Notes under the pieces: model-generated
What the model saw: the letters and a program-made list of their open reading frames with translations, nothing else
What the model was told of the DNA's origin: nothing
Database searches by the model: none
Assembly (NCBI GenBank): GCA_029556545.1
Contig: JAKQEQ010000100.1
Span: 1-43,737, forward strand
Length of the DNA: 43,737 nucleotides
Reading direction: 5' to 3'
Origin: Candidatus Hydrogenedentota bacterium
Lineage (GTDB): Bacteria > Hydrogenedentota > Hydrogenedentia > Hydrogenedentales > JAGMZX01
In this document: piece by piece, positions 31,497-39,188 of the stretch
How positions within the stretch are numbered: position 1 is the stretch's first letter
Layout of the letters: each line of letters opens with the position of its first letter
Made by a program: the position numbers and the translations under genes

Positions 31497-33041
31497 ATGT
31501 CGAATCGTGTGGAAATATTCGATACGACGCTGCGCGACGGGGAACAGTCGCCCGGCATGAGCATGCACCAGCACGAGAAGATCCGGATGGCGCGCCAACT
31601 CGAACGCCTCGGCGTCAACACCATCGAGGCCGGTTTCCCCATCGCCTCGGAACAGGAATTCGAGGCGGTGCGGCGGGTGGCGGGGGAAATCAAGGCGTGT
31701 CGTGTCGCCGCGCTGGCCCGGGCGCTGCCGACGGATATCGAGCGGGCGGCGCAGGCCCTCGAACACGCCGAAAAGCCGACCCTCCACACGTTTATCGCGT
31801 CTTCGGACATTCACCTCAAGGACAAGCTCCGCATGACCCGGCAGCAGGTGCTCGAAGCCGCCCACAATGCCGTAACCCTCGCCAAGCAGCTCGTGCCCCC
31901 GCGGGTCGAATTCTCGGCGGAGGACGCCACCCGCTCGGACTGGGACTTTCTGGTCGCGCTCACCAAGGTCGCCATCGAGGCGGGGGCGGATATTATCAAC
32001 CTTCCCGACACGGTGGGTTACACCACGCCCGGCGAAATCAAGGAAATGTTCGAGTACGTCATCGGGAAGACCAAGAATGTGCCCGGCGCGGAGCGCGTCA
32101 TCTTCTCTTCTCACAATCACAACGATCTGGGGCTTGCCGTGGCCAACGCGCTGGCCGCCGCCGCCGGCGGCGCGCGCCAGGTCGAATGCACCGTGAGCGG
32201 CATCGGCGAGCGCGCCGGAAACACCTCCCTCGAAGAGTTCGTCATGGCCCTCCGCGTGCGGCAAGACTCGTACCCCTTCGAGACGGACGTGGTAACCACG
32301 GAAATCGTTCCGTCGAGCACGCTGCTCAGCAAGATCACCGGCATGGCAATTCCCTACAACAAGCCGATTGTCGGGCGGAACGCCTTTGCGCACGAATCCG
32401 GCATTCATCAGCATGGCGTAATCGCGAACGCGCGCACCTACGAGATCATGACTCCGGATTCGGTCGGGCTGCACAAGAGTCAACTGGTCCTGGGCAAGCA
32501 CTCGGGCCGCGCGGGACTCGCGAAGCGCTGCGAGGAACTCGGCTATAAGCTCAGCGCGGACGATCTCCAGAAACTCTACGAGAAATTCATCGACCTGACG
32601 GCGAAGAAAAAGGAGGTCTACGACGAAGACCTCGTGATGCTCATCGTGTCCGCCTACGACGAAGAGTTCCAGGCATACCAACTCGATCAGGTGCGCATCT
32701 CCGGCGGTGTGCCGGCGCTGGCCTACGTGAAGGTGATCAAGGGCGATCAGCCCGTGGCAGAGACGGCCACGGGCGATGGCCCCGTGGACGCGGCGTTCCG
32801 CGCGGTCGAGAAGATCGTAAACGTGGTCGGTCGGCTCGAACAATTCGAGATACGCGCCACCACGCCGGGCAAGGAGGCGCTCGGCGAAGCCTACGTGACC
32901 GTGAACTTCGACGGTAAGGACTACCGGGGCAAAGGCGCGGACACCGACATCATCGTGGCCGCCGTCAAGGCGTACATGGACGCGGCGAATATGTACATCG
33001 CGCTCAAGGGCACGATGCAGCAGGGTGCCGCCGCGGTCTGA
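31497..33041 (+). CDS. leuA: 2-isopropylmalate synthase
   Basis: First step of leucine synthesis: condenses ketoisovalerate with acetyl-CoA. The 514-residue length matches the bacterial LeuA type I form. The catalytic TIM barrel starts [13 protein letters not shown], has the metal-binding HNHNDLG (after SSHN) and IEAGFPIAS. The C-terminal regulatory domain (from about 390, with [16 protein letters not shown]) is the leucine-feedback domain. A promoter with extended -10 lies about 100 bp upstream. Ketoisovalerate is also the PanB substrate, so leucine and pantothenate syntheses share this precursor. A hairpin follows at 33085. Confidence 0.98.
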   Translation: MSNRVEIFDTTLRDGEQSPGMSMHQHEKIRMARQLERLGVNTIEAGFPIASEQEFEAVRRVAGEIKACRVAALARALPTDIERAAQALEHAEKPTLHTFIASSDIHLKDKLRMTRQQVLEAAHNAVTLAKQLVPPRVEFSAEDATRSDWDFLVALTKVAIEAGADIINLPDTVGYTTPGEIKEMFEYVIGKTKNVPGAERVIFSSHNHNDLGLAVANALAAAAGGARQVECTVSGIGERAGNTSLEEFVMALRVRQDSYPFETDVVTTEIVPSSTLLSKITGMAIPYNKPIVGRNAFAHESGIHQHGVIANARTYEIMTPDSVGLHKSQLVLGKHSGRAGLAKRCEELGYKLSADDLQKLYEKFIDLTAKKKEVYDEDLVMLIVSAYDEEFQAYQLDQVRISGGVPALAYVKVIKGDQPVAETATGDGPVDAAFRAVEKIVNVVGRLEQFEIRATTPGKEALGEAYVTVNFDGKDYRGKGADTDIIVAAVKAYMDAANMYIALKGTMQQGAAAV

Positions 33042-33084
33042 GCTCCCCTCGTCTCGTATTGGCACTTGGCCGCGAGCCGGCGCG

Positions 33085-33101
33085 CGACGCGAGGCGCGTC
33101 G
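33085..33101. terminator. Hairpin downstream of leuA
   Basis: CGACGCG (33085-33091) pairs perfectly with CGCGTCG (33095-33101) with a 3-nt loop, 44 bp after the leuA stop. There is no T-run, so it is a weak terminator candidate. Confidence 0.35.
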
Positions 33102-33124
33102 AGTTCGAGTAATCGGACGCCAAC

Positions 33125-33154
33125 TTGCCTCCTGACGCGGACTTACGGTATGAT
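33125..33154 (+). promoter_or_regulatory. Predicted promoter of rpmE-prfA-prmC
   Basis: TTGCCT (33125-33130) and TATGAT (33149-33154) are 18 bp apart. Transcription would begin near 33161, leaving a leader of about 90 nt before rpmE, which could carry autoregulation. Confidence 0.55.
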
Positions 33155-33250
33155 AGCGCGGTTCCTGAATTGTGACGAACACTGGCGCTCGGGGTTTTCC
33201 GATAGGTATCGAGGCTCCGGCTTTTTGCATGAGTCGGCATCAGGAGAAGC

Positions 33251-33457
33251 ATGGTGAAAAAGGGCATCCATCCGGAATACGTGGAAACCAACGTGCGATG
33301 CGCGTGCGGCAATACGTTCAAGACCCGTTCGACGAAGAAGGCCATCAACGTCGAAATCTGCTCGGCCTGTCATCCGTTCTATACGGGTAAGCAGAAGTTC
33401 GTGGACAGCGAAGGCCGCGTCGAACGGTTCCAGAAAAAGTACGCGAGCACGAAGTAA
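33251..33457 (+). CDS. rpmE: 50S ribosomal protein L31, zinc-binding form
   Basis: Large-subunit ribosomal protein of 68 residues. Cysteines 17, 19, 37 and 40 mark the zinc-containing (C+) form, with the family sequence [16 protein letters not shown]. The length and the start [13 protein letters not shown] are typical; GGAGAAGC lies just before the ATG. It begins an rpmE-prfA-prmC run, an order found in other bacteria, with only 12 bp to prfA. Confidence 0.98.
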   Translation: MVKKGIHPEYVETNVRCACGNTFKTRSTKKAINVEICSACHPFYTGKQKFVDSEGRVERFQKKYASTK

Positions 33458-33469
33458 TCCTCTCCTCTC

Positions 33470-34549
33470 ATGGACACCATCACGCGGGAAAAACTCCTTG
33501 CGGTGGCGCGGGAGTATGACCGCCTCACCCACGCCATGTGCACGCCCGAAGTGGCCGTGAACCCGGATGCGTACCGTCGCCACGCCAAGCTCCAGGCGGA
33601 GATCAGCGAACTGGTCCACTGTTTCCGGCGGTACGAGGCCGAGGAAGCGCGCTTGGCCGAAGCGGAACATATCCTTCGCGAGGAAAGGGACGAGGACCTG
33701 CGCCAATTGGCCGCTGAGGAAAAGGACCTGTTGACCACATCGCTCGACGAACTGGAACAGGAACTGAAGGTCCTGCTGGTTCCCGGCGACCCAAACGACG
33801 AGAAGAACACCATCGTCGAGATTCGCGCCGGGACCGGGGGAGAGGAAGCCGGGCTGTTTGTGGGCGACCTGTTTCGGATGTACTCGCGCTACGCGGAATC
33901 CAAGGGGTGGCGGATCGAGACCATGAACGCCAACCCGACCGAACTCGGGGGATACAAGGAAATCTGTTTCCAGGTTACGGGGGATCGGGTCTACAGCCAG
34001 TTGAAGTGGGAAGGCGGGGTGCATCGGGTCCAGCGCGTGCCGGAGACGGAGGCGCAGGGGCGCATTCACACGTCGGCGGTCACGGTGGCGGTGCTGCCCG
34101 AGGCCGAGGAAGTGGATATCGCGATCAACCTCGAAGACATCCATTTCGACGTCTACCGTTCCTCGGGGCCGGGCGGGCAGAGTGTCAATACGACCGACAG
34201 CGCGGTGCGCCTGACCCATAAGCCCACGGGGATGGTAATCACCATCCAGGATGAGAAATCGCAGCACAAGAACAAGGCCAAGGCGTTGCGCGTGCTGCGC
34301 TCCCGGTTGCTCGCCCTCAAGGAGGAGGAAGAAGCCGCCGCGCGCTCGGAGAATCGCCGCAGTCAGGTGCGCAGCGGCGATCGCAGCGAGAAGATCCGCA
34401 CCTACAACTTTCCCCAGAACCGCGTCACGGACCACCGCATCAATTATTCGCAGCACAACCTCGACCGCGTCATGGAGGGCGAACTCCAGGGCATGATCGA
34501 CGCGCTGATCGCGGCGGACCGCGCCGCGAAACTTGCCGCGCCGCTATGA
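33470..34549 (+). CDS. prfA: Peptide chain release factor 1
   Basis: Recognises UAA and UAG at the ribosome and triggers peptide release. The 359-residue protein has the PxT stop-codon tripeptide (PET, 191-193, in [14 protein letters not shown]) and the GGQ motif (235-237, in [17 protein letters not shown]). The glutamine there is the residue methylated by PrmC, whose gene overlaps the stop by 4 nt. No ribosome binding site is visible before the ATG, and rpmE ends 12 nt upstream, which suggests translational coupling. Confidence 0.98.
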   Translation: MDTITREKLLAVAREYDRLTHAMCTPEVAVNPDAYRRHAKLQAEISELVHCFRRYEAEEARLAEAEHILREERDEDLRQLAAEEKDLLTTSLDELEQELKVLLVPGDPNDEKNTIVEIRAGTGGEEAGLFVGDLFRMYSRYAESKGWRIETMNANPTELGGYKEICFQVTGDRVYSQLKWEGGVHRVQRVPETEAQGRIHTSAVTVAVLPEAEEVDIAINLEDIHFDVYRSSGPGGQSVNTTDSAVRLTHKPTGMVITIQDEKSQHKNKAKALRVLRSRLLALKEEEEAAARSENRRSQVRSGDRSEKIRTYNFPQNRVTDHRINYSQHNLDRVMEGELQGMIDALIAADRAAKLAAPL

Positions 34550-35421
34550 GCGCGCCCGGTCCGCAACGCGTCGCGGACCTGCTGGCCGACGCCGCGCGCC
34601 GCCTCGCCCCCGTCACGGAGACGCCGCGTCTCGACGCCGAGATTCTTCTCGCGCACGCCTTGGGGTTGCGGCGCGCAAAGTTGCTGGCGCGTTCGCGAGA
34701 CAAGGTCCACTGCGGGGACTTCGAGGCGCTGGTCGCGCGGCGTCTGAACGCGGAACCGATTGCGTACATCACCGGCGAGTGGGAATTCTTCTCCCTGTTG
34801 TTCGTTATACGTCCGCCGGTGCTGGTCCCGCGCCCGGAGACCGAGCACTTGGTCGAGACCGCGTTGCGGCATATCGGGACGCATGCCGCGGACGTGCTGG
34901 ACCTCGGAACCGGGTCCGGATGTGTCGCCATCGCCATTGCGCGGAACGCGCCGCGCAGTCGTGTCATCGCCACGGATATTGCGAACGAAGCCCTCGAACT
35001 CGCCGCCGAAAACGCTGTCCGGCTCGGCGTCGTCCTCAATACACGGCGCGGCGATCTTTTCGATGCCTTGCGCCCGGCGGACGGCCCGTTTGACGTAATT
35101 GTGTCGAACCCGCCTTACGTCGAGGACGACGAGTGGCCTCGATTGCCCCCGGTAATCCGCCTGCACGAGGACCGGCGCGCCCTGCTTGGAGGCGAGGACG
35201 GTCTCGACCTTATTCGCCGCATCGTGGCCGGCGCGCCAGAGCGTCTGAAGCCCGGCGGGCTGCTTGCGCTCGAGATCGGCGAAAAGCAGCGCGACGCCGT
35301 GGCGGCGCTGCTTGAAGAATCGGGATTCCGGGATATCGCCTTGGTTGACGACCTCGCCGGGATACCGCGCGTTGCGCGGGCGTTGTTTACTCCCTCTCCC
35401 TGCGGGAGAGGGGCGGGGTGA
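34546..35421 (+). CDS. prmC: Release factor glutamine methyltransferase
   Basis: Methylates the GGQ glutamine of release factors. The 291-residue protein has an N-terminal helical domain with [14 protein letters not shown] loop [12 protein letters not shown] (119-130) and substrate motif NPPY (188-191). It overlaps prfA by 4 nt. After residue about 280 the family domain ends and the last codons ([11 protein letters not shown]) are provided by the palindromic repeat at 35392-35412, which also places the stop codon. The enzyme core is complete, so activity is likely unaffected. Confidence 0.97.
   Translation: MSAPGPQRVADLLADAARRLAPVTETPRLDAEILLAHALGLRRAKLLARSRDKVHCGDFEALVARRLNAEPIAYITGEWEFFSLLFVIRPPVLVPRPETEHLVETALRHIGTHAADVLDLGTGSGCVAIAIARNAPRSRVIATDIANEALELAAENAVRLGVVLNTRRGDLFDALRPADGPFDVIVSNPPYVEDDEWPRLPPVIRLHEDRRALLGGEDGLDLIRRIVAGAPERLKPGGLLALEIGEKQRDAVAALLEESGFRDIALVDDLAGIPRVARALFTPSPCGRGAG
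35392..35412. repeat. Perfect 21-nt palindrome in the prmC 3' end
   Basis: CCCTCTCCC-TGC-GGGAGAGGG. It lies within the last codons of prmC, so it is translated. A similar but imperfect element is at 28117-28178. It may also stabilise the mRNA 3' end. Confidence 0.9.
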
Positions 35422-35435
35422 CGGTTGAATTGGGA

Positions 35436-35490
35436 GACCACGCGCGGCGCGTGGTCGGCGCGGTGGCGCGGTCAGGAGACCGGCCACAAC
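35436..35490. repeat. Palindrome plus 16-nt element shared with 25879-25894
   Basis: GACCACGCGC-G-GCGCGTGGTC (35436-35456) is a perfect palindrome. GGAGACCGGCCACAAC (35475-35490) is the exact reverse complement of 25879-25894. Together they fill the gap between prmC and dtd. Confidence 0.9.
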
Positions 35491-35511
35491 AAATTCCTGT
35501 GCGCCGGGCGG

Positions 35512-35541
35512 TTGGGTTTCCGGCGCGGCTCTTGTTAGACT
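35512..35541 (+). promoter_or_regulatory. Possible dtd promoter
   Basis: TTGGGT (35512-35517) and TAGACT (35536-35541), 18 bp apart, each with mismatches to consensus. It lies just after the repeats and 29 bp before the dtd start. Confidence 0.35.
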
Positions 35542-35569
35542 CGGCAATCGGCAACGTCGGGGAAGCATT

Positions 35570-36019
35570 ATGCGCGCCGTGATACAACGGGTATCGGAAG
35601 CGGAAGTGATCGTGGACGGTCGCACGACGGGCGCCATTGCGCGCGGGTTGCTCGTGTTGCTCAGCGTGGACCAGGACGACACGGACCAGGATACGGCGTA
35701 TACGGTGGAGAAGATCGTCGGCCTGCGCATCTTCAACGACGCGGAGGGCAAGTTCAATCTGTCGGTCGGGAACGTGGAGGGGAGCATTCTCGTCGTATCG
35801 CAGTTCACGCTGCACGGGGATTGTCGCCGCGGTCGGCGACCGTCGTTCAGCAACGCCGCGCGCCCCGAGAAAGCCGTGCCGATGTACGAGGCGGTCGTCC
35901 GGCGGCTGCGCGACGCGGGGTGCCACGTGGCGACGGGCGAATTCGGCGCGCATATGAACGTGCGGTTGGTCAACGACGGGCCGGTGACGATTCTGCTCGA
36001 CTCGAAGAAGGCGTTCTGA
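35570..36019 (+). CDS. dtd: D-aminoacyl-tRNA deacylase
   Basis: Removes D-amino acids, and glycine mischarged on tRNA-Ala, from tRNAs. The 149-residue length is typical. The motifs are SQFTL (77-81, catalytic cross-subunit loop) and NDGPVT (135-140), the GP motif that excludes L-amino acids. GGGGAAG is 4 nt before the ATG. It is the first gene of a tight dtd-formyltransferase-GT2 operon. Confidence 0.97.
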   Translation: MRAVIQRVSEAEVIVDGRTTGAIARGLLVLLSVDQDDTDQDTAYTVEKIVGLRIFNDAEGKFNLSVGNVEGSILVVSQFTLHGDCRRGRRPSFSNAARPEKAVPMYEAVVRRLRDAGCHVATGEFGAHMNVRLVNDGPVTILLDSKKAF

Positions 36020-36967
36020 ATGTTGCGTATCGCGATTGCGGGCGGCGCTCGCCTGGGCATGAGCATGGTCGAACCGCTGCTGCACTCCCGGCACGAAGTG
36101 GTGGCGGTCGTGCAGGACGGGCGGCGCACGCGCGGCTGGAATCGTGTCGTGCAACCGGCGATGGCGCGTGTGCTGGGCGGTCCCTTCAGTATGCCGGGCC
36201 AGGCGCGCGCGCTCGGGCTGCCTCTCGTCTGGATTGATAAGATGACGGAGACGGAACTCGACCCGCTGCGGAAGCTTGATATCGACCTGCTGCTGGTCAG
36301 CGGGTTCGGCATCATTTTGAAGCAGCCGCTACTCGACTTGCCGCGCATCGGCTGCGTGAATTGTCACTCGTCGCTTCTGCCGCGGCATCGCGGGCCGAAT
36401 CCGTTCGCGGCAGTGCTGCTCTCCGACGACGACGAGACGGGCGTGACGTTTCACGTTATGGAGCGCGGCATCGATACCGGCGACATCCTCGATCAGGGGT
36501 CGTTCGCGCTTCGGCCCACCGACACGGTGCTCACCGTCTACCGGCGCTGCTGCGAACTGGCCGCATCGCGGGTTGTGCCGCTTGTGGACCGTATCGAGCG
36601 GGAGGGGCTGCGCGGGACGCCGCAGGACGCGGACAAAGCCACCTACGAGAAGAACCCGAGCGTCGCCGATGCCTGGATCGACTGGACGCGCTCGGCCTCG
36701 AAGATCGACCGACAAATTCGCGCGCTTGGGCCGTCGCCCGCGCCGCGTTTCCGGTTTCGGGGCAGGACCGTCTACGTGTTGCGCGCGAAGCCGAGCAGCA
36801 TCCCGCTCGACGCGGAACCCGGAACGGTGATCGAGAACCGGGGCTTTGTGAAAGTGGCGACGGGGCAGGGCACGATCTTGCTGCAAGGCGCGTTCACGCC
36901 CGGCCCCGTGCCGTGGTTCTGGCCCGCGCCGTGGTGTCGTCCGAGGCTAGGGGAGAAGCTCGAATGA
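36020..36967 (+). CDS. Formyltransferase, methionyl-tRNA formyltransferase-like
   Basis: A 315-residue 10-formyl-THF-dependent formyltransferase. Catalytic residues are Asn114, His116 and Asp152 (VNCHSSLLPRHRG and GIDTGDIL), with the same 38-residue spacing as E. coli Fmt Asn106 to Asp144. A C-terminal OB-like domain (ASKIDRQIRALGPSPAPRF, then GTILLQGAF) is present, as in Fmt and ArnA/FdtF-type sugar formyltransferases. The start directly follows the dtd stop. Fmt is the likely role because the C-terminal domain matches and dtd is a tRNA gene, but a following glycosyltransferase leaves a sugar-amine formyltransferase possible. Confidence 0.85.
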   Translation: MLRIAIAGGARLGMSMVEPLLHSRHEVVAVVQDGRRTRGWNRVVQPAMARVLGGPFSMPGQARALGLPLVWIDKMTETELDPLRKLDIDLLLVSGFGIILKQPLLDLPRIGCVNCHSSLLPRHRGPNPFAAVLLSDDDETGVTFHVMERGIDTGDILDQGSFALRPTDTVLTVYRRCCELAASRVVPLVDRIEREGLRGTPQDADKATYEKNPSVADAWIDWTRSASKIDRQIRALGPSPAPRFRFRGRTVYVLRAKPSSIPLDAEPGTVIENRGFVKVATGQGTILLQGAFTPGPVPWFWPAPWCRPRLGEKLE

Positions 36968-38046
36968 CGCCTTCCGCACCCGTTAGCGCGCCCATCTCGA
37001 TCATTATCCCGGCGTTCAACCAACTCGAATATTGCCGGCAATGCGTACATTCCGTTCTGCTCAACACGGACCTTTCGTACAAACTCGTCCTGGTGGACAA
37101 CGGTTCGACCGACGGCGTTTCCGAATTCTTCGACGGTGTGCCCGGCGCGACGGTGGTTCACACGGGGCGGAATCTCGGCTTCGCGGCGGGCGTCAATCGC
37201 GGCCTCGAACACGCGGAAGGCCACGCGCTGCTCCTGAACAGCGATACGCTCGTGTCGCGCGGCTGGCTCGGGCGGCTCGAACGCGCGCTGCGCAGCGCGG
37301 ACGACATCGGCATGGTCGGGCCGCGCAGCAACCTCGTCTCCGGAAGCCAGCAGATCGACGGACTCGAATTCACGAGCATGGGGGAGATCGACGCCTTCGC
37401 CGCGGCGCGCGCGGAGTCGCACGCGGGGCAGGTGCGCGACGTGGCGCGGTTGGTGGGCTTCTGCCTGCTCATTCGCGACAAGGTCCTCGCCCAGGTCGGC
37501 GGACTTGACGAGTCTTACGGCATCGGCAACTACGAGGACGACGACTACTGCGTGCTCGTGCTGCGCGCGGGGTGGCGCTTATGCGTCGCGGAGGACGCCT
37601 TCGTCTTTCACTATGGTGGGCGCACCTTCCTCGGCATGGGCATTGTCGAAGAGGACTGGCGCGCGCTCATGGACGAGAACCGGCGGCGCTTCGAGGCGAA
37701 GTGGGACCTCAAACCCGGCGAGCGAATCGACGCGGTGCAGCAGGCGCTCGAGGTGAACCGCCGCGCCTGCGCGGCGCTCGAAGCGGGCGACGTCGCGGGG
37801 GCGTTGCGGCTTTTCAAGGACGCCATCGCCCTCGCGCCCCACGAGGCGCGCCACTACAACGACCTTGGCGTCGCGCTGTGGCAAGCGGGTGACGCCGCGC
37901 GCGCCTACGACCACTTCACGCGCGCCTTGAGGCGGGACCCGCACTATGCCGAAGCGCGAGAGAACCTGCGCCACGCCGCCGAGGCGCTCGGCCGCGCCGA
38001 AGACGCGCGGGCGCTGCTGCAACGGCTTGATAGCAGGAAGGATTAG
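36964..38046 (+). CDS. Family 2 glycosyltransferase fused to C-terminal TPR repeats
   Basis: A 360-residue protein, GT2 catalytic domain (1-235) plus helical repeats. The GT-A fold begins ISIIIPAFNQ (11-20), with VDNGSTDG (44-51), NSD (92-94) as the metal-binding DxD equivalent, RLVGFCLLIRD and an acidic NYEDDDYC (189-196) that holds the catalytic-type ED. Residues 265-335 form about two TPR-like repeats (ALEAGDVAGALRLFKDAI and ALWQAGDAARAYDHF). The start overlaps the formyltransferase stop by 4 nt. Such GT2-TPR proteins often modify proteins or O-antigen; the target here is not known. Confidence 0.9.
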   Translation: MTPSAPVSAPISIIIPAFNQLEYCRQCVHSVLLNTDLSYKLVLVDNGSTDGVSEFFDGVPGATVVHTGRNLGFAAGVNRGLEHAEGHALLLNSDTLVSRGWLGRLERALRSADDIGMVGPRSNLVSGSQQIDGLEFTSMGEIDAFAAARAESHAGQVRDVARLVGFCLLIRDKVLAQVGGLDESYGIGNYEDDDYCVLVLRAGWRLCVAEDAFVFHYGGRTFLGMGIVEEDWRALMDENRRRFEAKWDLKPGERIDAVQQALEVNRRACAALEAGDVAGALRLFKDAIALAPHEARHYNDLGVALWQAGDAARAYDHFTRALRRDPHYAEARENLRHAAEALGRAEDARALLQRLDSRKD

Positions 38047-38110
38047 CGGGAATCGGCGTCCGGCGCGTTCCCGGGGTCTTCGTGCTGAATGGGAAAGACG
38101 TTGACCCCAG

Positions 38111-38317
38111 TCAGTCCCCTCTCCTGGTACGCTGATCGCCTTCCCACGCCACGTTGCCGCGCAGTTCGCGCAGACGCTTCTGGCTATTGACCCGCACAAG
38201 CAATCGCAGTCCCGCTTCGATCGCGGACCGCTTGGTCGGGAAAGGTCCTGATTTGAGCGCGCGCAATCTCGGGGAAAGTTGACATTCCGGCGCGGCGATG
38301 GTGTGATCGAGGCGCAA
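38111..38317 (-). pseudogene. Degraded VapB-like antitoxin
   Basis: A minus-strand frame carries a segment TKRSAIEAGLRLLVRV-SQKRLRELRGNVAWEGD that matches the C-terminal half of VapB-type antitoxins (DUF2191 style, where TKREAVEEALRLLV and RLRELRGKVWEGD recur). The N-terminal ribbon-helix-helix part is poorly preserved, about nine residues too long, and starts with TTG. There is no VapC gene downstream, since only 64 bp separate it from the GT2 stop. It is probably a remnant. It overlaps the pcm promoter on the other strand. Confidence 0.5.
38279..38307 (+). promoter_or_regulatory. Predicted promoter of the exported PIMT gene
   Basis: TTGACA (38279-38284) and TGTGAT (38302-38307), 17 bp apart. 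Transcription would start near 38314, about 20 nt before the ATG. Confidence 0.55.
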
Positions 38318-38334
38318 GACATGAGGAGGCGCGT

Positions 38335-39063
38335 ATGCGAATACTCAAGACGACGCTTCTTGCCATGATGCTGTGCGCCGCAACGGCGATGGGGGAGAGG
38401 GCCGATGCCCCGCACCAGTCCGAGCGGGACCGCATGGTGCGCGACCAGATCGGCGAGCGCGCGCCGTGGGGCCGCACGAAGGTGCGGGACAAGGCGGTGC
38501 TCGACGCGATGCGCAGGGCGCCGCGCCACGAATTCGTGCCGGGCGTCTCGATCAGCGCGGCATACTCGGACCGTCCGCTGCCCATCGGGCACGGGCAAAC
38601 CATTTCGCAGCCGTACATCGTCGCGTACATGACGGAGATGTTGAAGCCGAAGAAGGACCAAGTGGTCCTCGAAATCGGCGCGGGCTCGGGTTATCAGGCG
38701 GCTATCCTGGCGGAGATTGTGAAGGAGGTGTACACGATCGAGATCGTGCCGGGCCTGGGCGAGCAGGCGGCGAAGCGGCTCGAACGGCTCAAGTACACGA
38801 ACGTGACGGTCAAGGTCGGCGACGGCTACCACGGCTGGAAGGAGCACGGGCCGTATGACGCGATCATCGTGACTGCCGCCACCAGTCATATCCCACCGCC
38901 GCTCATCGAGCAACTGAAGCCCGGCGGGCGCATGGCCATCCCGGTCGGGCCACCGTTCCAGGTGCAGCAACTGTTGCTCGTCGAGAAGCGGGATGACGGA
39001 TCGGTCGTGCAGCGCAGCGAGATGCCAGTGCGTTTCGTGCCGCTGACGCGGGGCAAGGAATAG
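38335..39063 (+). CDS. pcm: Protein-L-isoaspartate O-methyltransferase, exported
   Basis: Repairs isoaspartyl damage in proteins using SAM. The 242-residue protein has a clear signal peptide (MRILKTTLLAMMLCAATAMG), unlike E. coli Pcm, so it is placed in the periplasm. Family motifs: PRHEFVPG, GHGQTISQPYIVAYM (86-100), LEIGAGSGYQAAIL (112-125), VGDGYHGW, and AIIVTAATSHIPPPLIEQLKPGGRM. GAGGAGG lies 5 nt before the ATG. SAM supply outside the cytoplasm is a problem for the model, so the segment may instead anchor it, or an unknown SAM route exists. Confidence 0.93.
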   Translation: MRILKTTLLAMMLCAATAMGERADAPHQSERDRMVRDQIGERAPWGRTKVRDKAVLDAMRRAPRHEFVPGVSISAAYSDRPLPIGHGQTISQPYIVAYMTEMLKPKKDQVVLEIGAGSGYQAAILAEIVKEVYTIEIVPGLGEQAAKRLERLKYTNVTVKVGDGYHGWKEHGPYDAIIVTAATSHIPPPLIEQLKPGGRMAIPVGPPFQVQQLLLVEKRDDGSVVQRSEMPVRFVPLTRGKE

Positions 39064-39070
39064 GGCGCGG

Positions 39071-39089
39071 CATGGGCGTCCCGCCCATG
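39071..39089. repeat. Palindrome CATGGGCG-TCC-CGCCCATG
   Basis: A perfect 8-bp hairpin with TCC loop. It has the same core as the GT39-internal repeat CACGGGCG-TCC-CGCCCGTG, but with a C-to-T change in one arm matched by G-to-A in the other. Confidence 0.9.
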
Positions 39090-39106
39090 AGATGCTGAGC
39101 GGTCCG

Positions 39107-39140
39107 CGTGGTGGTCCGGGTGCATGCGTCCTCCACCACG
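39107..39140. repeat. Inverted repeat CGTGGTGG/CCACCACG
   Basis: CGTGGTGG (39107-39114) and CCACCACG (39133-39140) are perfect 8-bp arms with an 18-nt spacer, between the palindrome at 39071 and the hexamer array at 39142. Confidence 0.75.
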
Positions 39141-39141
39141 G

Positions 39142-39177
39142 CACGAGCACGATTACGAGAACGAGAACGAGAACGAA
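39142..39177. repeat. Hexamer tandem array (consensus NACGAG)
   Basis: Six units: CACGAG, CACGAT, TACGAG, AACGAG, AACGAG, AACGAA. It lies 11 bp before the next start codon and in the opposite orientation to the array at 11501-11548. Confidence 0.9.
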
Positions 39178-39188
39178 CAGGGAACGGG

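Noticed and set aside
31410-33230. 606-codon antisense frame on the minus strand
   Set aside because: It is opposite leuA, which is certain by motif.
34444-36348. 634-codon antisense frame on the minus strand
   Set aside because: It crosses prfA, prmC, dtd and the formyltransferase on the opposite strand.
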